Source: Ruegeria lacuscaerulensis (GTDB lineage Bacteria > Pseudomonadota > Alphaproteobacteria > Rhodobacterales > Rhodobacteraceae). Taken from it: DNA of 64,000 nt. This document shows positions 24,763 to 34,680 of this stretch, one piece after another. Made by a program: the position numbers and the translations under genes. The notes beneath the pieces were generated by a model. That model was not told the origin of the DNA, did no database searches, and saw only the letters and a list, made by a program, of their open reading frames with translations. The DNA lies in NCBI RefSeq assembly GCF_013033355.1, contig NZ_WQDY01000005.1, forward strand, positions 1 to 64,000, given 5' to 3'. The stretch's first letter is position 1. Each line of letters begins with the position of its first letter.

Positions 24763-27138
24763 ATGAAACCAAGATTTGGTGCCATCCTTGCCCTGTTGAT
24801 CTGGGCGACCACTTTGGTGTTTGCAGTCGGGGCCTCAGCGCAGACCTCGCTTATACCCGGTTATACAACGAACTCTGATACTGCGGCATCTACGACCGAA
24901 GAGGGCGACCTGGCTACTGCTATCCGGTCGGCCACCGAGGCCGGAGCCAGTGTCATCGTTATCGACAGTGCGGGCAAAGTCGTGTCTTCGGGTCAACAAA
25001 CAGTATCGGCTGACGGTGCGGGCCCTTCAGACCCGATGTCTGATGGCTCTCAACTTATGAAAGCGCAGGAGAGGTTCTCTAAGTTCCGCGAGTCGATGCA
25101 ATCCCGGCTCGAGGCGCTTCCCTATTCGATCTTCGAGGTCAAATACGTCCTGCGTCAGACCAGCCCCGATGGTCGGATACAGACCTATGTCGAGGTGCTG
25201 TTCTGGAACATCCTGTTCCTGCTGCTGGGGCGTTGGCTCTCAACCGAGATTTACGGCAAGCGCATTGCCAAAGGGATTGTCGTCGCGCGGTCCAAGGAAA
25301 ACCCGCAAGGTTATCGCGAAAAAATGCCGTTTCTGGTGTTCCGCTTCCTTATGGGGATAGGGGGCACGATCTTTGCCATGCTGATGGCCCTAATCGTCGG
25401 GTTCCTGTTCTTTGGCGAGGCTGAGGACATCTCGATCCAGTTTACGGTAACCGCGATTTTCGCGGCCTTCTTCCTGTCGCGCACGGTCTCTGATCTTTGG
25501 CGCATGGTATTGTCACCTTATCTCAGCCAGTACCGGCTGCCGCCCTTTTCCGACCGGGACGCCAAGCGGCTTTATATCTGGGCATCGGCGATCGCGACTT
25601 ACGACATTTCGGTCGTGATGTTTTCGACATGGGTTGCGGATTTCGGGTTGAACTACAACGTCTATGCCATGGTCTATGGCGGTCTGACTATGCTGGGCGC
25701 GTTTGGCAATGTTCTGATGATCCTGTTCAACGGCCGCGCAATTTCCAATGCCATCCGGGGCGGGCGAGCCAAAGAACAAGTGTCATGGATACTGCGCTTT
25801 ATCTCTTTGGCGTGGGCGCCAGTTTTGATCCTGTATATCGTTTTCAGCTGGTTCAAACTGGCCGTCGATCTGGTGCTGGAGAATGAAAACTCGATCCCTA
25901 TCGTAGCCAGCAGCTATGCCATCTTCATGTCGGTCGTGATTGCTTATGGCGCAATGAACTATCTGCTCGAACGGTATTTTGACCGAAACCGTCAGATAGA
26001 AGAAATGAACGCCGAGGGTGAGATCGGCCCAGTGGAAGAGGTTATAGAGACCCCTCTGGCCGAAAAACGTGCGCATTCGATCGTGACCTATGAAGATCTG
26101 GCCCGTCGTGTCGCGGGTATCCTGGCCTTTGTGGTGGGCCTTTATGCGCTGGTTGTCATCTGGAACCCGGATGCCAGCTGGAGCGAGGAGCTGCCCATCG
26201 AACGGTTCCTGGATGTGATGGTCATCATGTTCATCGGCTATATCCTGTTCCATTTCTTCCGCATCTGGATCGATACGAAGATCGCAGAAGAGATTGACGA
26301 TGGCGGTGCCGAGGCCGAGTTGGGTGATGAAGGAGGTGAAGGTGGGCAGAGCCGCCTTGCCACTTTGCTACCCCTGTTCCGGGGGGCCATTTTGGCTGTG
26401 GTCGTTGTCACCATTGTCCTGATCGCACTGATGGAGCTGGGCATAAATGTCAGCCCGCTATTTGCTGGCGCGGGTGTCGTTGGTCTGGCCGTGGGGTTCG
26501 GCTCTCAGACCCTTGTGCGGGATATCTTTTCGGGGGCATTCTTCCTGATGGATGATGCGTTTCGCAAAGGGGAATATATCGACATTGGCGACGTGAAAGG
26601 CACGGTCGAAAAGATTTCGGTCAGGTCGTTCCAGTTGCGCCACCACTTGGGTGCGCTGAACACCATTCCGTTTGGCGAGATCAAAGTGCTGACGAACTAT
26701 TCTCGTGACTGGGTGATTATGAAGCTGCCCTTGCGGGTGACTTATGACACTGACGTCGAGAAGGTGCGTAAGCTGATCAAGAAGCTGGGTCAACAATTGC
26801 TGAGCGACCCTGTGATCGGCGACAATTTCATCCAGCCGCTCAAGTCTCAGGGTGTGATCGAGATGCAGGATTCAGCGATGATCATCCGCGTAAAGTTCAT
26901 GACCAAGCCTGGCGATCAGTGGCTGGTACGCAAGAAGGTTTATCAGGAAATTCGCGAACTGTTCGCGCGCGAAGGTATCCGGTTTGCGCACCGCGAAGTG
27001 ACAGTGCGCTTGGCCGATGAAAAAGCTACCGAAGATCTGACGCCGAAACAGCGCGAGGCAGTAACAGGCGCTGTGCAGGCCGCGATTGACGAGGACTATC
27101 TGGACGATATCGGCCCCGGTGGAGGGGATGACAGGTAG
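24763..27138 (+). CDS. Large MscS-family mechanosensitive ion channel
   Basis: 791 residues. A signal peptide (MKPRFGAILALLIWATTLVFAVGASAQ) leads to a periplasmic region of about 120 residues, followed by some eight hydrophobic segments between about 145 and 585. The MscS pore signature GAGVVGLAVGFGSQTLVRDIFSGAFFLMDD lies near residues 565-595, and the cytoplasmic beta domain (VRSFQLRHHLGALNTIPFGEI) and C-terminal domain follow. The size matches the large MscK/YbiO-like class. It should release solutes on hypo-osmotic shock. The start was set at ATG 24763, where the signal peptide begins; an upstream GTG at 24715 is less likely. Confidence 0.9.
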   Translation: MKPRFGAILALLIWATTLVFAVGASAQTSLIPGYTTNSDTAASTTEEGDLATAIRSATEAGASVIVIDSAGKVVSSGQQTVSADGAGPSDPMSDGSQLMKAQERFSKFRESMQSRLEALPYSIFEVKYVLRQTSPDGRIQTYVEVLFWNILFLLLGRWLSTEIYGKRIAKGIVVARSKENPQGYREKMPFLVFRFLMGIGGTIFAMLMALIVGFLFFGEAEDISIQFTVTAIFAAFFLSRTVSDLWRMVLSPYLSQYRLPPFSDRDAKRLYIWASAIATYDISVVMFSTWVADFGLNYNVYAMVYGGLTMLGAFGNVLMILFNGRAISNAIRGGRAKEQVSWILRFISLAWAPVLILYIVFSWFKLAVDLVLENENSIPIVASSYAIFMSVVIAYGAMNYLLERYFDRNRQIEEMNAEGEIGPVEEVIETPLAEKRAHSIVTYEDLARRVAGILAFVVGLYALVVIWNPDASWSEELPIERFLDVMVIMFIGYILFHFFRIWIDTKIAEEIDDGGAEAELGDEGGEGGQSRLATLLPLFRGAILAVVVVTIVLIALMELGINVSPLFAGAGVVGLAVGFGSQTLVRDIFSGAFFLMDDAFRKGEYIDIGDVKGTVEKISVRSFQLRHHLGALNTIPFGEIKVLTNYSRDWVIMKLPLRVTYDTDVEKVRKLIKKLGQQLLSDPVIGDNFIQPLKSQGVIEMQDSAMIIRVKFMTKPGDQWLVRKKVYQEIRELFAREGIRFAHREVTVRLADEKATEDLTPKQREAVTGAVQAAIDEDYLDDIGPGGGDDR

Positions 27139-27163
27139 GATGCGCTCCCGTCCCTTTTCGGCA

Positions 27164-27219
27164 CGTCTCTGACGAGACGCACCCAAAAGCGTTGGGCCGG
27201 GCCGCGCGTTCCGCGCGGC
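27164..27219. terminator. Paired hairpins between convergent genes
   Basis: CGTCTC-TGAC-GAGACG (27164-27179) is followed by GCCGCGCG (27201-27208), TTC, CGCGCGGC (27212-27219). The second is built like the hairpin at 9119-9139, with a long all-GC stem and a 3-base loop, and like it lies between converging genes. There is no T-run. Confidence 0.5.
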
Positions 27220-27226
27220 GGTTGCG

Positions 27227-28582
27227 CTATGGCTTAAGCGAAGGCCAGATGGGATCAGACGTTCCCAGTTTGGAGGCAGGCCGGGACCAGATCATATCCG
27301 TGCCACCCACGCGAAGGGCTGGTTTGAGGCGATGGCCGACACCCCAGTCGGATTTCTCAGGGGCCGGCGCATAATCGGTTGGGTTGGCGCGAGTGATTTC
27401 ATTTGAGGTTTCGGCTTTACCCAACACGGCCAGCAACTCGGCCGTTCGGGCCAGAGACAGTCGCGCCTGCATGATCGAATTGCCCAAGGCTGCCTCGGAC
27501 AACGCCGACAGCGCTGCGGCCGCCATCAAATACCCAGTCGCGTGATCCAACGCCTGAACCGGCAGCGGCGTTGGTTTATCTGCTTTGGCCCAGCTTCGCC
27601 CGGCATCCGCGATGCCCGCGCTCATCTGCACAAGGCTGTCAAAACCGCGCCGATTGGACCAAGGTCCCTGCCAGCCATAGGCATTCAGGGTGACTTCGAT
27701 GCGGTTGGGCGCAAGCTCGTCCCGTTTTGCTTGTGTCAGTCCCAGGGCATCCAGGGCACCGGGGCGATAACCGTGCACCAACACATCCGCCCGAGAGAGA
27801 AGGTCTTGCACGGCTTCAAGGCCGGCGGGTGTTTTCATATCCAGATAGGCGCAACGCTTGCCCAGCGAAACATCGGGGATCACGCCGGGTTCGTCCCAGC
27901 CAGGGGGGTCGATGCGTAGAACTTCGGCGCCAAACCCCGCCAGCGTGCGCGTCGCAATCGGGCCTGCAAGTACGCGGGTCATGTCCAGAACGCGTAACCC
28001 TGCCAACGGACGTTCGGCTGTCGCTTGCGGTCGGTCGCGTAACGTAACTTGACGCGGATTGTGCCAGCCGATCAACGGATCGCGGGAGACAGCCCGGCCC
28101 TGTGGATGTTCCAGCCATTCCGAGCGGCTGCGCATTGCGGCTGTTGCTCCTCCCTCGGCCACTATGGCTGCTTCTAAATCGACGGTAGACCATGTTCTGA
28201 CTGCTTGGGCCACGGCATCCCTGTCAGGCTTGACCTTGAGAACTTTCAGGGCGGCCTGCCGATGGGCGGGCAGGTTCGTATGCAACCTGATCCAACCGTT
28301 GGATGCCTGATAGTCTCCGGCGATGGCGTCCCAGAGGCTGGGCATTTCCCACCCTTCCGGTTTGAACGAGAAACCGTACCACAGCGAGGCCAAACGGTGA
28401 TCAACCGTTAATTCGGGCGCGTCGCTGACAAGGTTCAGCGACTTCATCAATCGGATGAGTTCCTGACCGACGGCCGCAAAGCTCGCGGTTGCCAGCTCGG
28501 ACACGGCAAAAGCGCTGGGCCGCGCCCCGCTGCCGGTCACGCGGTAGCTGTCGGAAGCGGGAAGCGCAGAGAGCAGGGTCAT
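27227..28582 (-). CDS. CaiB/BaiF family CoA-transferase-like protein
   Basis: 451 residues. The CaiB/BaiF (class III CoA-transferase) core begins near residue 190 with PLAGLRVLDMTRVLAGPIATRTLAGFGAEVLRIDPPG, followed by CAYLDMKTPAGLEAVQDLL and the RGFDSLVQMSAGIA region. About 190 residues lie in front of it (ASLWYGFSFKPEGWEMPSLWDAI), which look like a second, partial CaiB half. It is the last gene of the Yej-type transporter operon and overlaps yejE by 4 bases. It might activate an acid carried in by the transporter; the substrate is unknown. Confidence 0.83.
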   Translation of the reverse strand: MTLLSALPASDSYRVTGSGARPSAFAVSELATASFAAVGQELIRLMKSLNLVSDAPELTVDHRLASLWYGFSFKPEGWEMPSLWDAIAGDYQASNGWIRLHTNLPAHRQAALKVLKVKPDRDAVAQAVRTWSTVDLEAAIVAEGGATAAMRSRSEWLEHPQGRAVSRDPLIGWHNPRQVTLRDRPQATAERPLAGLRVLDMTRVLAGPIATRTLAGFGAEVLRIDPPGWDEPGVIPDVSLGKRCAYLDMKTPAGLEAVQDLLSRADVLVHGYRPGALDALGLTQAKRDELAPNRIEVTLNAYGWQGPWSNRRGFDSLVQMSAGIADAGRSWAKADKPTPLPVQALDHATGYLMAAAALSALSEAALGNSIMQARLSLARTAELLAVLGKAETSNEITRANPTDYAPAPEKSDWGVGHRLKPALRVGGTDMIWSRPASKLGTSDPIWPSLKP

Positions 28583-29733
28583 TGTTGATAGGGGTCCAGA
28601 CTGTCACGCAGCCCGTCGCCAAGGAAGTTGAAGGCCAGAACCACCACGATGATTGGTAGCATCGGAATTGCTGTCCACGGGTAGATCTCGATCGAAGCGA
28701 GGTTCTGGGCATCGTTCAACATTACGCCCCAACTGACGGCTGGAGCCCGCAAACCAAGTCCAAGGAAGGACAGTGCTGTTTCCCCAAGGATCATTGCAGG
28801 TATCGACAGCGTGGCCGAGGCGATCAGATGGGACATGAAGTTCGGCAGCAGGTGCTTGCGGATCACGCGGCCCGAACTTGCGCCCATCATCTCGGCAGCG
28901 CGGACGTATTCTTCTTCGCGCAGCGACAGGAACTTGGCGCGCACGGATCGCGCAAGGCCAGGCCAGTCTAATATCCCGAGGATGATCGAGATGATGAAGA
29001 ACACAGCCACGGGGCTCCAGTTCGAGGGCACCGCCGCAGACAAGGCCAGCCACAACGGCAGTTCGGGCAGTGACCGTAGAATCTCGATGACGCGGTTGAT
29101 GACCCAGTCGATCTTGCCGCCGAAATAGCCCGCCATCGACCCGAACAAGATGCCCAGGAAGAACGACACCGAGATACCGATCAGACCCACCGTCAGCGAC
29201 AGTTGCGCGCCATAGAGAATGCGGCTGAAGACATCCCGACCCAGACGGTCGGACCCCCACAGGAACAGCGTTGCACCTTCGGGCGCACAGAACAAATGTG
29301 TGTCCGACTTGATCAGCCCCGCCAGCTTGTATTCGGCCCCTTCACAGAAGAACTGGAGCGGGCGCGGATCGCTGGTGTCGGTCACGGCTTTCCACTGGAA
29401 GGTCTCAAGGTCGGCCTCGATCACCGTCGGGTAGACAAACGGACCGACGAATTCGCCTTCGTGGAACCAGTTGACGCTTTGGGGCGGGGCATAAAGATGC
29501 TCGTCATTGCGTTCATTTGCACCATAGGGGGCAATGAACCCAGCAAAGGGCAGCATCAGGTAGCACAGCAGCAGGAAGATGCCCGAAATCAGGCCCAGTT
29601 TGTGGGTGCGGAATTTGCGCCAGACCAGCAGCCAGTTGGGGGCGTCCAGATCGGCGCGCTCAAGTTGTTGCAGGGCGGCGTCTGGATCGAAGGGGGCATC
29701 GTCGACATAACGATCGTCAGAGCGTTTGGTCAT
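28579..29733 (-). CDS. yejE: Peptide ABC transporter permease, YejE-like
   Basis: 384 residues. The C-terminal half is a DppC/OppC-type permease: RLGRDVFSRILYGAQLSLTVGLIG, then the EAA loop SLREEEYVRAAEMMGASSGRVIRKHLLPN and ALSFLGLGLRAPAVSWGVML. A long periplasmic part (about 75-155) with a YejE-like pattern follows the first membrane segment. It overlaps the YejB gene by 4 bases and the CaiB gene by 4 bases. Yej systems import microcin C-type and other peptides in enterobacteria. Confidence 0.87.
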   Translation of the reverse strand: MTKRSDDRYVDDAPFDPDAALQQLERADLDAPNWLLVWRKFRTHKLGLISGIFLLLCYLMLPFAGFIAPYGANERNDEHLYAPPQSVNWFHEGEFVGPFVYPTVIEADLETFQWKAVTDTSDPRPLQFFCEGAEYKLAGLIKSDTHLFCAPEGATLFLWGSDRLGRDVFSRILYGAQLSLTVGLIGISVSFFLGILFGSMAGYFGGKIDWVINRVIEILRSLPELPLWLALSAAVPSNWSPVAVFFIISIILGILDWPGLARSVRAKFLSLREEEYVRAAEMMGASSGRVIRKHLLPNFMSHLIASATLSIPAMILGETALSFLGLGLRAPAVSWGVMLNDAQNLASIEIYPWTAIPMLPIIVVVLAFNFLGDGLRDSLDPYQQ

Positions 29734-30758
29734 GCTTCACGCCCCTCATACCGAATTCGCGGGTCCAGCATGACCAGCAAGATGTCTGAGATCATGGTCC
29801 CAATCAGCGTCAGCAGGGCCACAAACATCAGGATAAAGGCCGACAGGAACTGATCCTGCGTCTTGAGCGCCGTCAGCAGGGTCGGGCCAATGGTTTGCAA
29901 ACCCAGCACCACCGAGACCAGGACCGACCCCGACACCATAGAGGGAAGCAGGTTGCCGATATCGGCCACAAACGGGTTGAAGGCCACGCGCAGGGGATAC
30001 TTGGTCAACATCCGCGACGGAGCCATACCCTTCGCGATGGCGGTTTCCACATAGGGTTTGCCCAGCTCGTCCAGCATGTTCGCGCGTAGCCGCTGCATCA
30101 TCGCGGACGCGCCCGAGGTGCCGATCACGAAGGTTGGAACAATCAGGTGGATCAGGATGGACTTCAGCTTGTCCCAGCTCATCGGCTGCCCCTCGTAGAT
30201 CGGATCCATCAAACCCCCGATGGGTAGGTTGAAATATTGGTGACCGTAGTAGAACAAGATCAACGCCAGCAGAAAATTTGGCGTGGCCAGACCCAGATAC
30301 CCTACGAAAGCCGAGGTATAGTCGATCCAGGTCCGTGACCGCGCCGCCGCGAGCACGCCCAGCGGCAGGGCGACGGCATAAACAAACAGGATCGCGGCAA
30401 GGTTCACCACAACGGTCAGCCACAGGGTGTCGCCCACGATCTCGGCTACGGGACGATCGAACTCGAAGGACCAGCCATAGTTGCCTTGTATCAGGCCTTC
30501 AAACCCATGTGGCCCGGGCCAGAACCCCATCCAGATCAGGTATTGTTCCCACATCGGACGGTCCAGAGCGTATTCTGTGCGTAGAAATTCCGCCTTGGCT
30601 ACACCTGCAGACTGACCCGATGCCTGAAGCTCTGCGATCTGGTTGCTGAGGTAATCTCCGGGCGGCAGGTTGATGATCACGAAGATCAGCACTGACACCA
30701 CAAGCAGCGTCAGCAGCATCGTGAAAAAGCGATACACCACGTAGCGCAGCATTACCAT
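29730..30758 (-). CDS. yejB: Peptide ABC transporter permease, YejB-like
   Basis: 342 residues, DppB/OppB-type permease with N-terminal MLRYVVYRFFTMLLTLLVVSVLIFVIINLPPGDY and about six membrane segments. The EAA loop RANMLDELGKPYVETAIAKGM and LLPSMVSGSVLVSVVLGLQTIGPTLL are present. AGGAGC 7 bases upstream favours the ATG at 30758. It lies 13 bases after the binding-protein gene and overlaps yejE by 4 bases. Confidence 0.87.
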   Translation of the reverse strand: MVMLRYVVYRFFTMLLTLLVVSVLIFVIINLPPGDYLSNQIAELQASGQSAGVAKAEFLRTEYALDRPMWEQYLIWMGFWPGPHGFEGLIQGNYGWSFEFDRPVAEIVGDTLWLTVVVNLAAILFVYAVALPLGVLAAARSRTWIDYTSAFVGYLGLATPNFLLALILFYYGHQYFNLPIGGLMDPIYEGQPMSWDKLKSILIHLIVPTFVIGTSGASAMMQRLRANMLDELGKPYVETAIAKGMAPSRMLTKYPLRVAFNPFVADIGNLLPSMVSGSVLVSVVLGLQTIGPTLLTALKTQDQFLSAFILMFVALLTLIGTMISDILLVMLDPRIRYEGREA

Positions 30759-30771
30759 TTAGCTGCTCCTG

Positions 30772-32682
30772 TCAGTCGGCGAAGAAGAACTCGTCGGGTC
30801 GGTGAATGCCAAAATGCGCGCCGGGTTCCCATGCCCACATTGCCTGTTCGGGTACGTTGCGCAGACGGTTCGATACTACGACGGGTTGTGGGGCACCATT
30901 CAGGATACCAATCGCATAAAGCTGGTCAGCGTGGATCTTCAGCATCTCGGTCCACACGGCTTTGCGCTCATCATCTGTGGTCGCGATTTCCCAGTCATGA
31001 GCCAGTTCCATCAGCCGTGCGGCTTCAGGCATATCAGGGGCTTCCCCTACATCACCACCGGTTTGATAATATTGACCCCATTTCGGCCAAGCCAGAAACA
31101 CCTGATCCGTTGGGGCCAGATAGGCAGGTGATGTGTGGGCTTGCGGAATGCCGTCATCCCAGCCGAACCAGACCGAGGCCATGGTGTTGCCCGCAAATAC
31201 TCGGTTGCGCAGGATGTCGCGGTCCAGCGGGCGCATTACTAGATCAACACCAATCTCACGCCACGTATCTGTCACGATCTGCAGGGCATTCTCGACCTCC
31301 TGACGCTCGCCTGCGGTTTCGATGATCAGCTCCATCGGGCGACCGTCAGGCAGCAGGCGAACACCGTTCTTGTCGCGTTTGTTCAGCCCGGCTTCATCCA
31401 GCAATGCGTTGGCCTTGTCGATATCATACTGCGCCCAGGCCTTGGCGTTTTCTTCGTTGTAGAAAGGAGAGGCCGGCAGGACCGACATCGCGCCCGGCTG
31501 TGCCAGTTTGAAATATAGCGCCTGATTTATCGTCTTGCGGTCGATGGCCAGCGAAAGCGCGCGCCGTACGCGCACGTCACGCAGTACATCACGCCAGCCT
31601 TCATCGGAATAGTTCAAGTTGGGATAAATCGCGATCTGGGACGCAACACCAGTTTTCCAAAGCAGTGTCTTGTAGTCCCCGCCGGCTTCACCTTTTTTCA
31701 GGATCGACGCATCCCGGAACGCCAGCCCGCGACCTTGAAGATCGGTCTCGCCTGCGTTGGTTTTTGCGGCAACCAGACCGGGTGCCACGATCTCCATCTC
31801 GACCACGTCGATATAGGGCAGTTGGACGCCCTTGCTGTCGATACGGTGGTAGTAAGGATTGCGCACGAAATTGTGCCGGATTTTTTTACCTGAGCTGGCG
31901 TTCAGCCAGGGTTGCAGCGTCGGCAACTCGTGATTGTCGAACTTATAGAGGTTGTCGAGTTTGTTGTGCAGTGCAGCCCAGCTTTTGACGCGGGCGTCTT
32001 CAACCTGAAAGGCCAGCTCCTCTGCATCTGCGAACTTCTCGTGGTATTGTTTCAAAAACTCAGATGGGCGGTAGATAAACGGCGGGCGGGCCTGAGCAAG
32101 CGACTGCAGGAAATCCGGGTTTGGGTCTTCCCATTCAAAAACAACGGTCGTTTCATCCGGGAAGGTGACGGTCGGTGTCTTGCCTTCGACGATCAGAAAA
32201 TCCGGTGGTCCCGACGGGCTGAGCAATTCATTGTTTGCCACGTCCTCCCACCAATACCGGAAATCCTCGGATGTGAAGGGGGATCCATCCGACCATTTGT
32301 GGCCTTCGCGTAGGTTCAGAGTGAATTTCCGGTTGTCTTCGGTTTCAAAGGATTCCAGCAGATCGGGCACGATTTCGTAGTTCTCATCAAACCCTACCAG
32401 CCGGGCGTAGCCATAGACGACCATCTGCCGGATGTCCTTCGAACGGGTAACCATGGTTCGCAAGGTTCCTCCCGGAGTGCCGAATTCGCGCCCCTTGGCG
32501 TTCAGATCGACGATCAGTGGTTCGGCGGGTAGGCGTTCTTGCACAGGGGGGAGGTTTCCGGCAGCCACTTCGGCTTGCCAGAAAGCGCTTTCCTGCGGGG
32601 TGGTTGTCTCGGCCACGACGGGCGGAAACCAAAACGCAGACAGGGCGGCTGCCAGGATCAGGGGGCGAGGGGTCTTAAACAT
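30772..32682 (-). CDS. yejA: Peptide ABC transporter substrate-binding protein, YejA-like
   Basis: 636 residues, extracellular solute-binding protein family 5. A signal peptide (MFKTPRPLILAAALSAFWFPPVVA) precedes a mature chain with GGTLRTMVTRSKDIRQMVVYGYARLVGFDENY and the usual EGHKWSDGSPFTSEDFRYWW. ALSLAIDRKTINQALYF belongs to the peptide-binding lobe. It starts within the last codons of the ATPase gene upstream. The ligand is probably an oligopeptide or peptide-like compound. Confidence 0.88.
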   Translation of the reverse strand: MFKTPRPLILAAALSAFWFPPVVAETTTPQESAFWQAEVAAGNLPPVQERLPAEPLIVDLNAKGREFGTPGGTLRTMVTRSKDIRQMVVYGYARLVGFDENYEIVPDLLESFETEDNRKFTLNLREGHKWSDGSPFTSEDFRYWWEDVANNELLSPSGPPDFLIVEGKTPTVTFPDETTVVFEWEDPNPDFLQSLAQARPPFIYRPSEFLKQYHEKFADAEELAFQVEDARVKSWAALHNKLDNLYKFDNHELPTLQPWLNASSGKKIRHNFVRNPYYHRIDSKGVQLPYIDVVEMEIVAPGLVAAKTNAGETDLQGRGLAFRDASILKKGEAGGDYKTLLWKTGVASQIAIYPNLNYSDEGWRDVLRDVRVRRALSLAIDRKTINQALYFKLAQPGAMSVLPASPFYNEENAKAWAQYDIDKANALLDEAGLNKRDKNGVRLLPDGRPMELIIETAGERQEVENALQIVTDTWREIGVDLVMRPLDRDILRNRVFAGNTMASVWFGWDDGIPQAHTSPAYLAPTDQVFLAWPKWGQYYQTGGDVGEAPDMPEAARLMELAHDWEIATTDDERKAVWTEMLKIHADQLYAIGILNGAPQPVVVSNRLRNVPEQAMWAWEPGAHFGIHRPDEFFFAD

Positions 32683-34447
32683 GGCATCGTACCTTATGGC
32701 CGGGCTCCATCTCTACCAACGAAGGTATCACGGAGTCCGTAAATCGGAAGGCGTCTTCCCAACTGTCGGGGGAACCGGCGCCCAAAGCAACCAAATTCAG
32801 GTCAATGGGCCGGTTGATGTCGGGTTCCGGTTGAGCGGCAATCAGCGCCTTTGTGTAGGGGTGGTGCGGGTTGTAGAACAGGGTCTCGGGCGGCGCTTGT
32901 TCCACCACAAGACCCCGGCGCATCACCGCGACTTCGTCGGCAATGCGGGCCACGACAGCAAGGTCGTGAGAAATAAAGAAGTAAGACAGGTTCAGGCTGT
33001 CCTGCAGGTTTTCCAGCAAGGTCAGGATCTGCTCTTGCACAGAAACGTCCAATGCCGAGGTCGGCTCGTCGCAGACAATCAGCTGTGGGTCCAGCATCAT
33101 TGCCCGTGCGATCGACAGACGCTGTCTCTGGCCGCCCGAGAACGCATGCGGGTAGCGCTTTAGCATGTCGGCGTTCAAACCGACGCGTTTCAACATGTCT
33201 GCCGCTTTGTCACGTTGTTCAGCTGGTGAGCCGATATTGTGAATCTCAAGCGGCTCGGTCATGGCGTCCTGAATGCGCATGCGCGGGCTGAGTGAGCTGT
33301 AAGGGTCCTGAAACACCATCTGAGCCTTGCGCTGAAACGCGGTGCGCTGGGCGCGGGTCATTTTATGGACCGTGATCGGATCGGCGTCGGGCGCGGTGCG
33401 AAACAGCACCTCGCCGCCCGGATCGGGGGGCTCGGCCCCTAGTGCAATACGGGCTGCGGTGGTTTTGCCCGATCCGCTTTCACCGACGATGGCCAGTGTC
33501 TTGCCGCGCGCCAGATTCAGATCGACGCCCCGACACGCGTAGATCATTCGATCGCCCTGCCAACCCTTGCTGGAGCGCATCGTATAGGTTTTGGACACAT
33601 CCTTCATTTGCAGGATGAGGTCCTCATGGGGCATGGGCAGCCCTACTGCGTCCTTTTCAGGAATCGCGGGCGCGGCATTGAACAATTGCTGCGTGTAAGG
33701 ATGCGCTGGCGCGGTCAGAATTGGCGCAGCAGCGCCGGCCTCCATGACGCGGCCTTTGTGCATGACGACCACTTGTTCGGCCATGTTCGCCACCACGCCC
33801 AGATCGTGTGTCACAAGGATAAGCGCCATGCCCGTCTCGCGCTGCAGCTCCTTGATTAGCCCCAGCACCTGCGCCTGAGTGGTCACGTCCAACGCGGTGG
33901 TCGGCTCATCCGCGATCAGCAGCTCTGGCTTGGCGACCATCGCCATCGCGATCATCGCGCGTTGCCGCATCCCGCCGGACAGCTCGAACGGATAAGAATC
34001 ATAGGCGCGCTGCGGATCGGGGAACCCAACGCGTTCGAATTGGGTCAGAACCTCTTTACGGGCTTGCGCCTCAGATGCGCCGCGATGCAACCACAGAACT
34101 TCGCTGACCTGATTGCCGATCTTGTGCAGCGGCGACAGCGACCGCATCGGTTCCTGAAAGATCATCGAGACCCGATTGCCGCGAATGTCGCGCATCTGGC
34201 GCTCGCTGATCGCGGTCAGGTTTTCCATGCCTTTGGAATCATTCAGAGTAATGGTCCCGCTGCGAATTTGCGCCGTGCGTGGGAGGATCCGAAGTGCTGC
34301 GCGGCACGAGATGGTTTTGCCAGAGCCGGACTCGCCCACCAGTGCCAAAGTCTGCCCGGCCTCGACGTCAAAACTGACACCTTGAACAACGGCCTCACCA
34401 GCACCGAACCCGATGCTAAGATCCCTGACAGACAACAACGCAGTCAT
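32675..34447 (-). CDS. yejF: Double-domain peptide ABC transporter ATPase, YejF-like
   Basis: 590 residues, two ABC domains fused. The first has Walker A GESGSGKTIS (about 38) and signature LSGGMRQRAMIA; the second begins near 285 with Walker A GESGSGKTTAARIALG and signature FSGGQRQRLSIA. The C-terminal oligopeptide-transporter tail YNPHHPYTKALIAAQP is present. It heads the minus-strand operon yejF-yejA-yejB-yejE-CoA transferase, which is not the E. coli yejABEF order. No dedicated regulator adjoins it. Confidence 0.88.
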   Translation of the reverse strand: MTALLSVRDLSIGFGAGEAVVQGVSFDVEAGQTLALVGESGSGKTISCRAALRILPRTAQIRSGTITLNDSKGMENLTAISERQMRDIRGNRVSMIFQEPMRSLSPLHKIGNQVSEVLWLHRGASEAQARKEVLTQFERVGFPDPQRAYDSYPFELSGGMRQRAMIAMAMVAKPELLIADEPTTALDVTTQAQVLGLIKELQRETGMALILVTHDLGVVANMAEQVVVMHKGRVMEAGAAAPILTAPAHPYTQQLFNAAPAIPEKDAVGLPMPHEDLILQMKDVSKTYTMRSSKGWQGDRMIYACRGVDLNLARGKTLAIVGESGSGKTTAARIALGAEPPDPGGEVLFRTAPDADPITVHKMTRAQRTAFQRKAQMVFQDPYSSLSPRMRIQDAMTEPLEIHNIGSPAEQRDKAADMLKRVGLNADMLKRYPHAFSGGQRQRLSIARAMMLDPQLIVCDEPTSALDVSVQEQILTLLENLQDSLNLSYFFISHDLAVVARIADEVAVMRRGLVVEQAPPETLFYNPHHPYTKALIAAQPEPDINRPIDLNLVALGAGSPDSWEDAFRFTDSVIPSLVEMEPGHKVRCHV

Positions 34448-34680
34448 GCGGGTTTTCCACCCGTTCGGCCGTCACTCGGCATAGGCTTGATCAACTCCCC
34501 GTGTTTTTTGACGCAGTTTCGCGCGGTTGCCCCTGTTTAGTCAAACCCGTTCTTGTGTTGAAATGTCGCGGAAATATGAAACTGCGGCGAAATTGCCTAC
34601 ACAAACCCTTGATGATTTGTCATCACAGGCGGTGTCGTTGCCTTGTTATGCGTCGGCAACTATCAAGGAGAGATTTCCCA

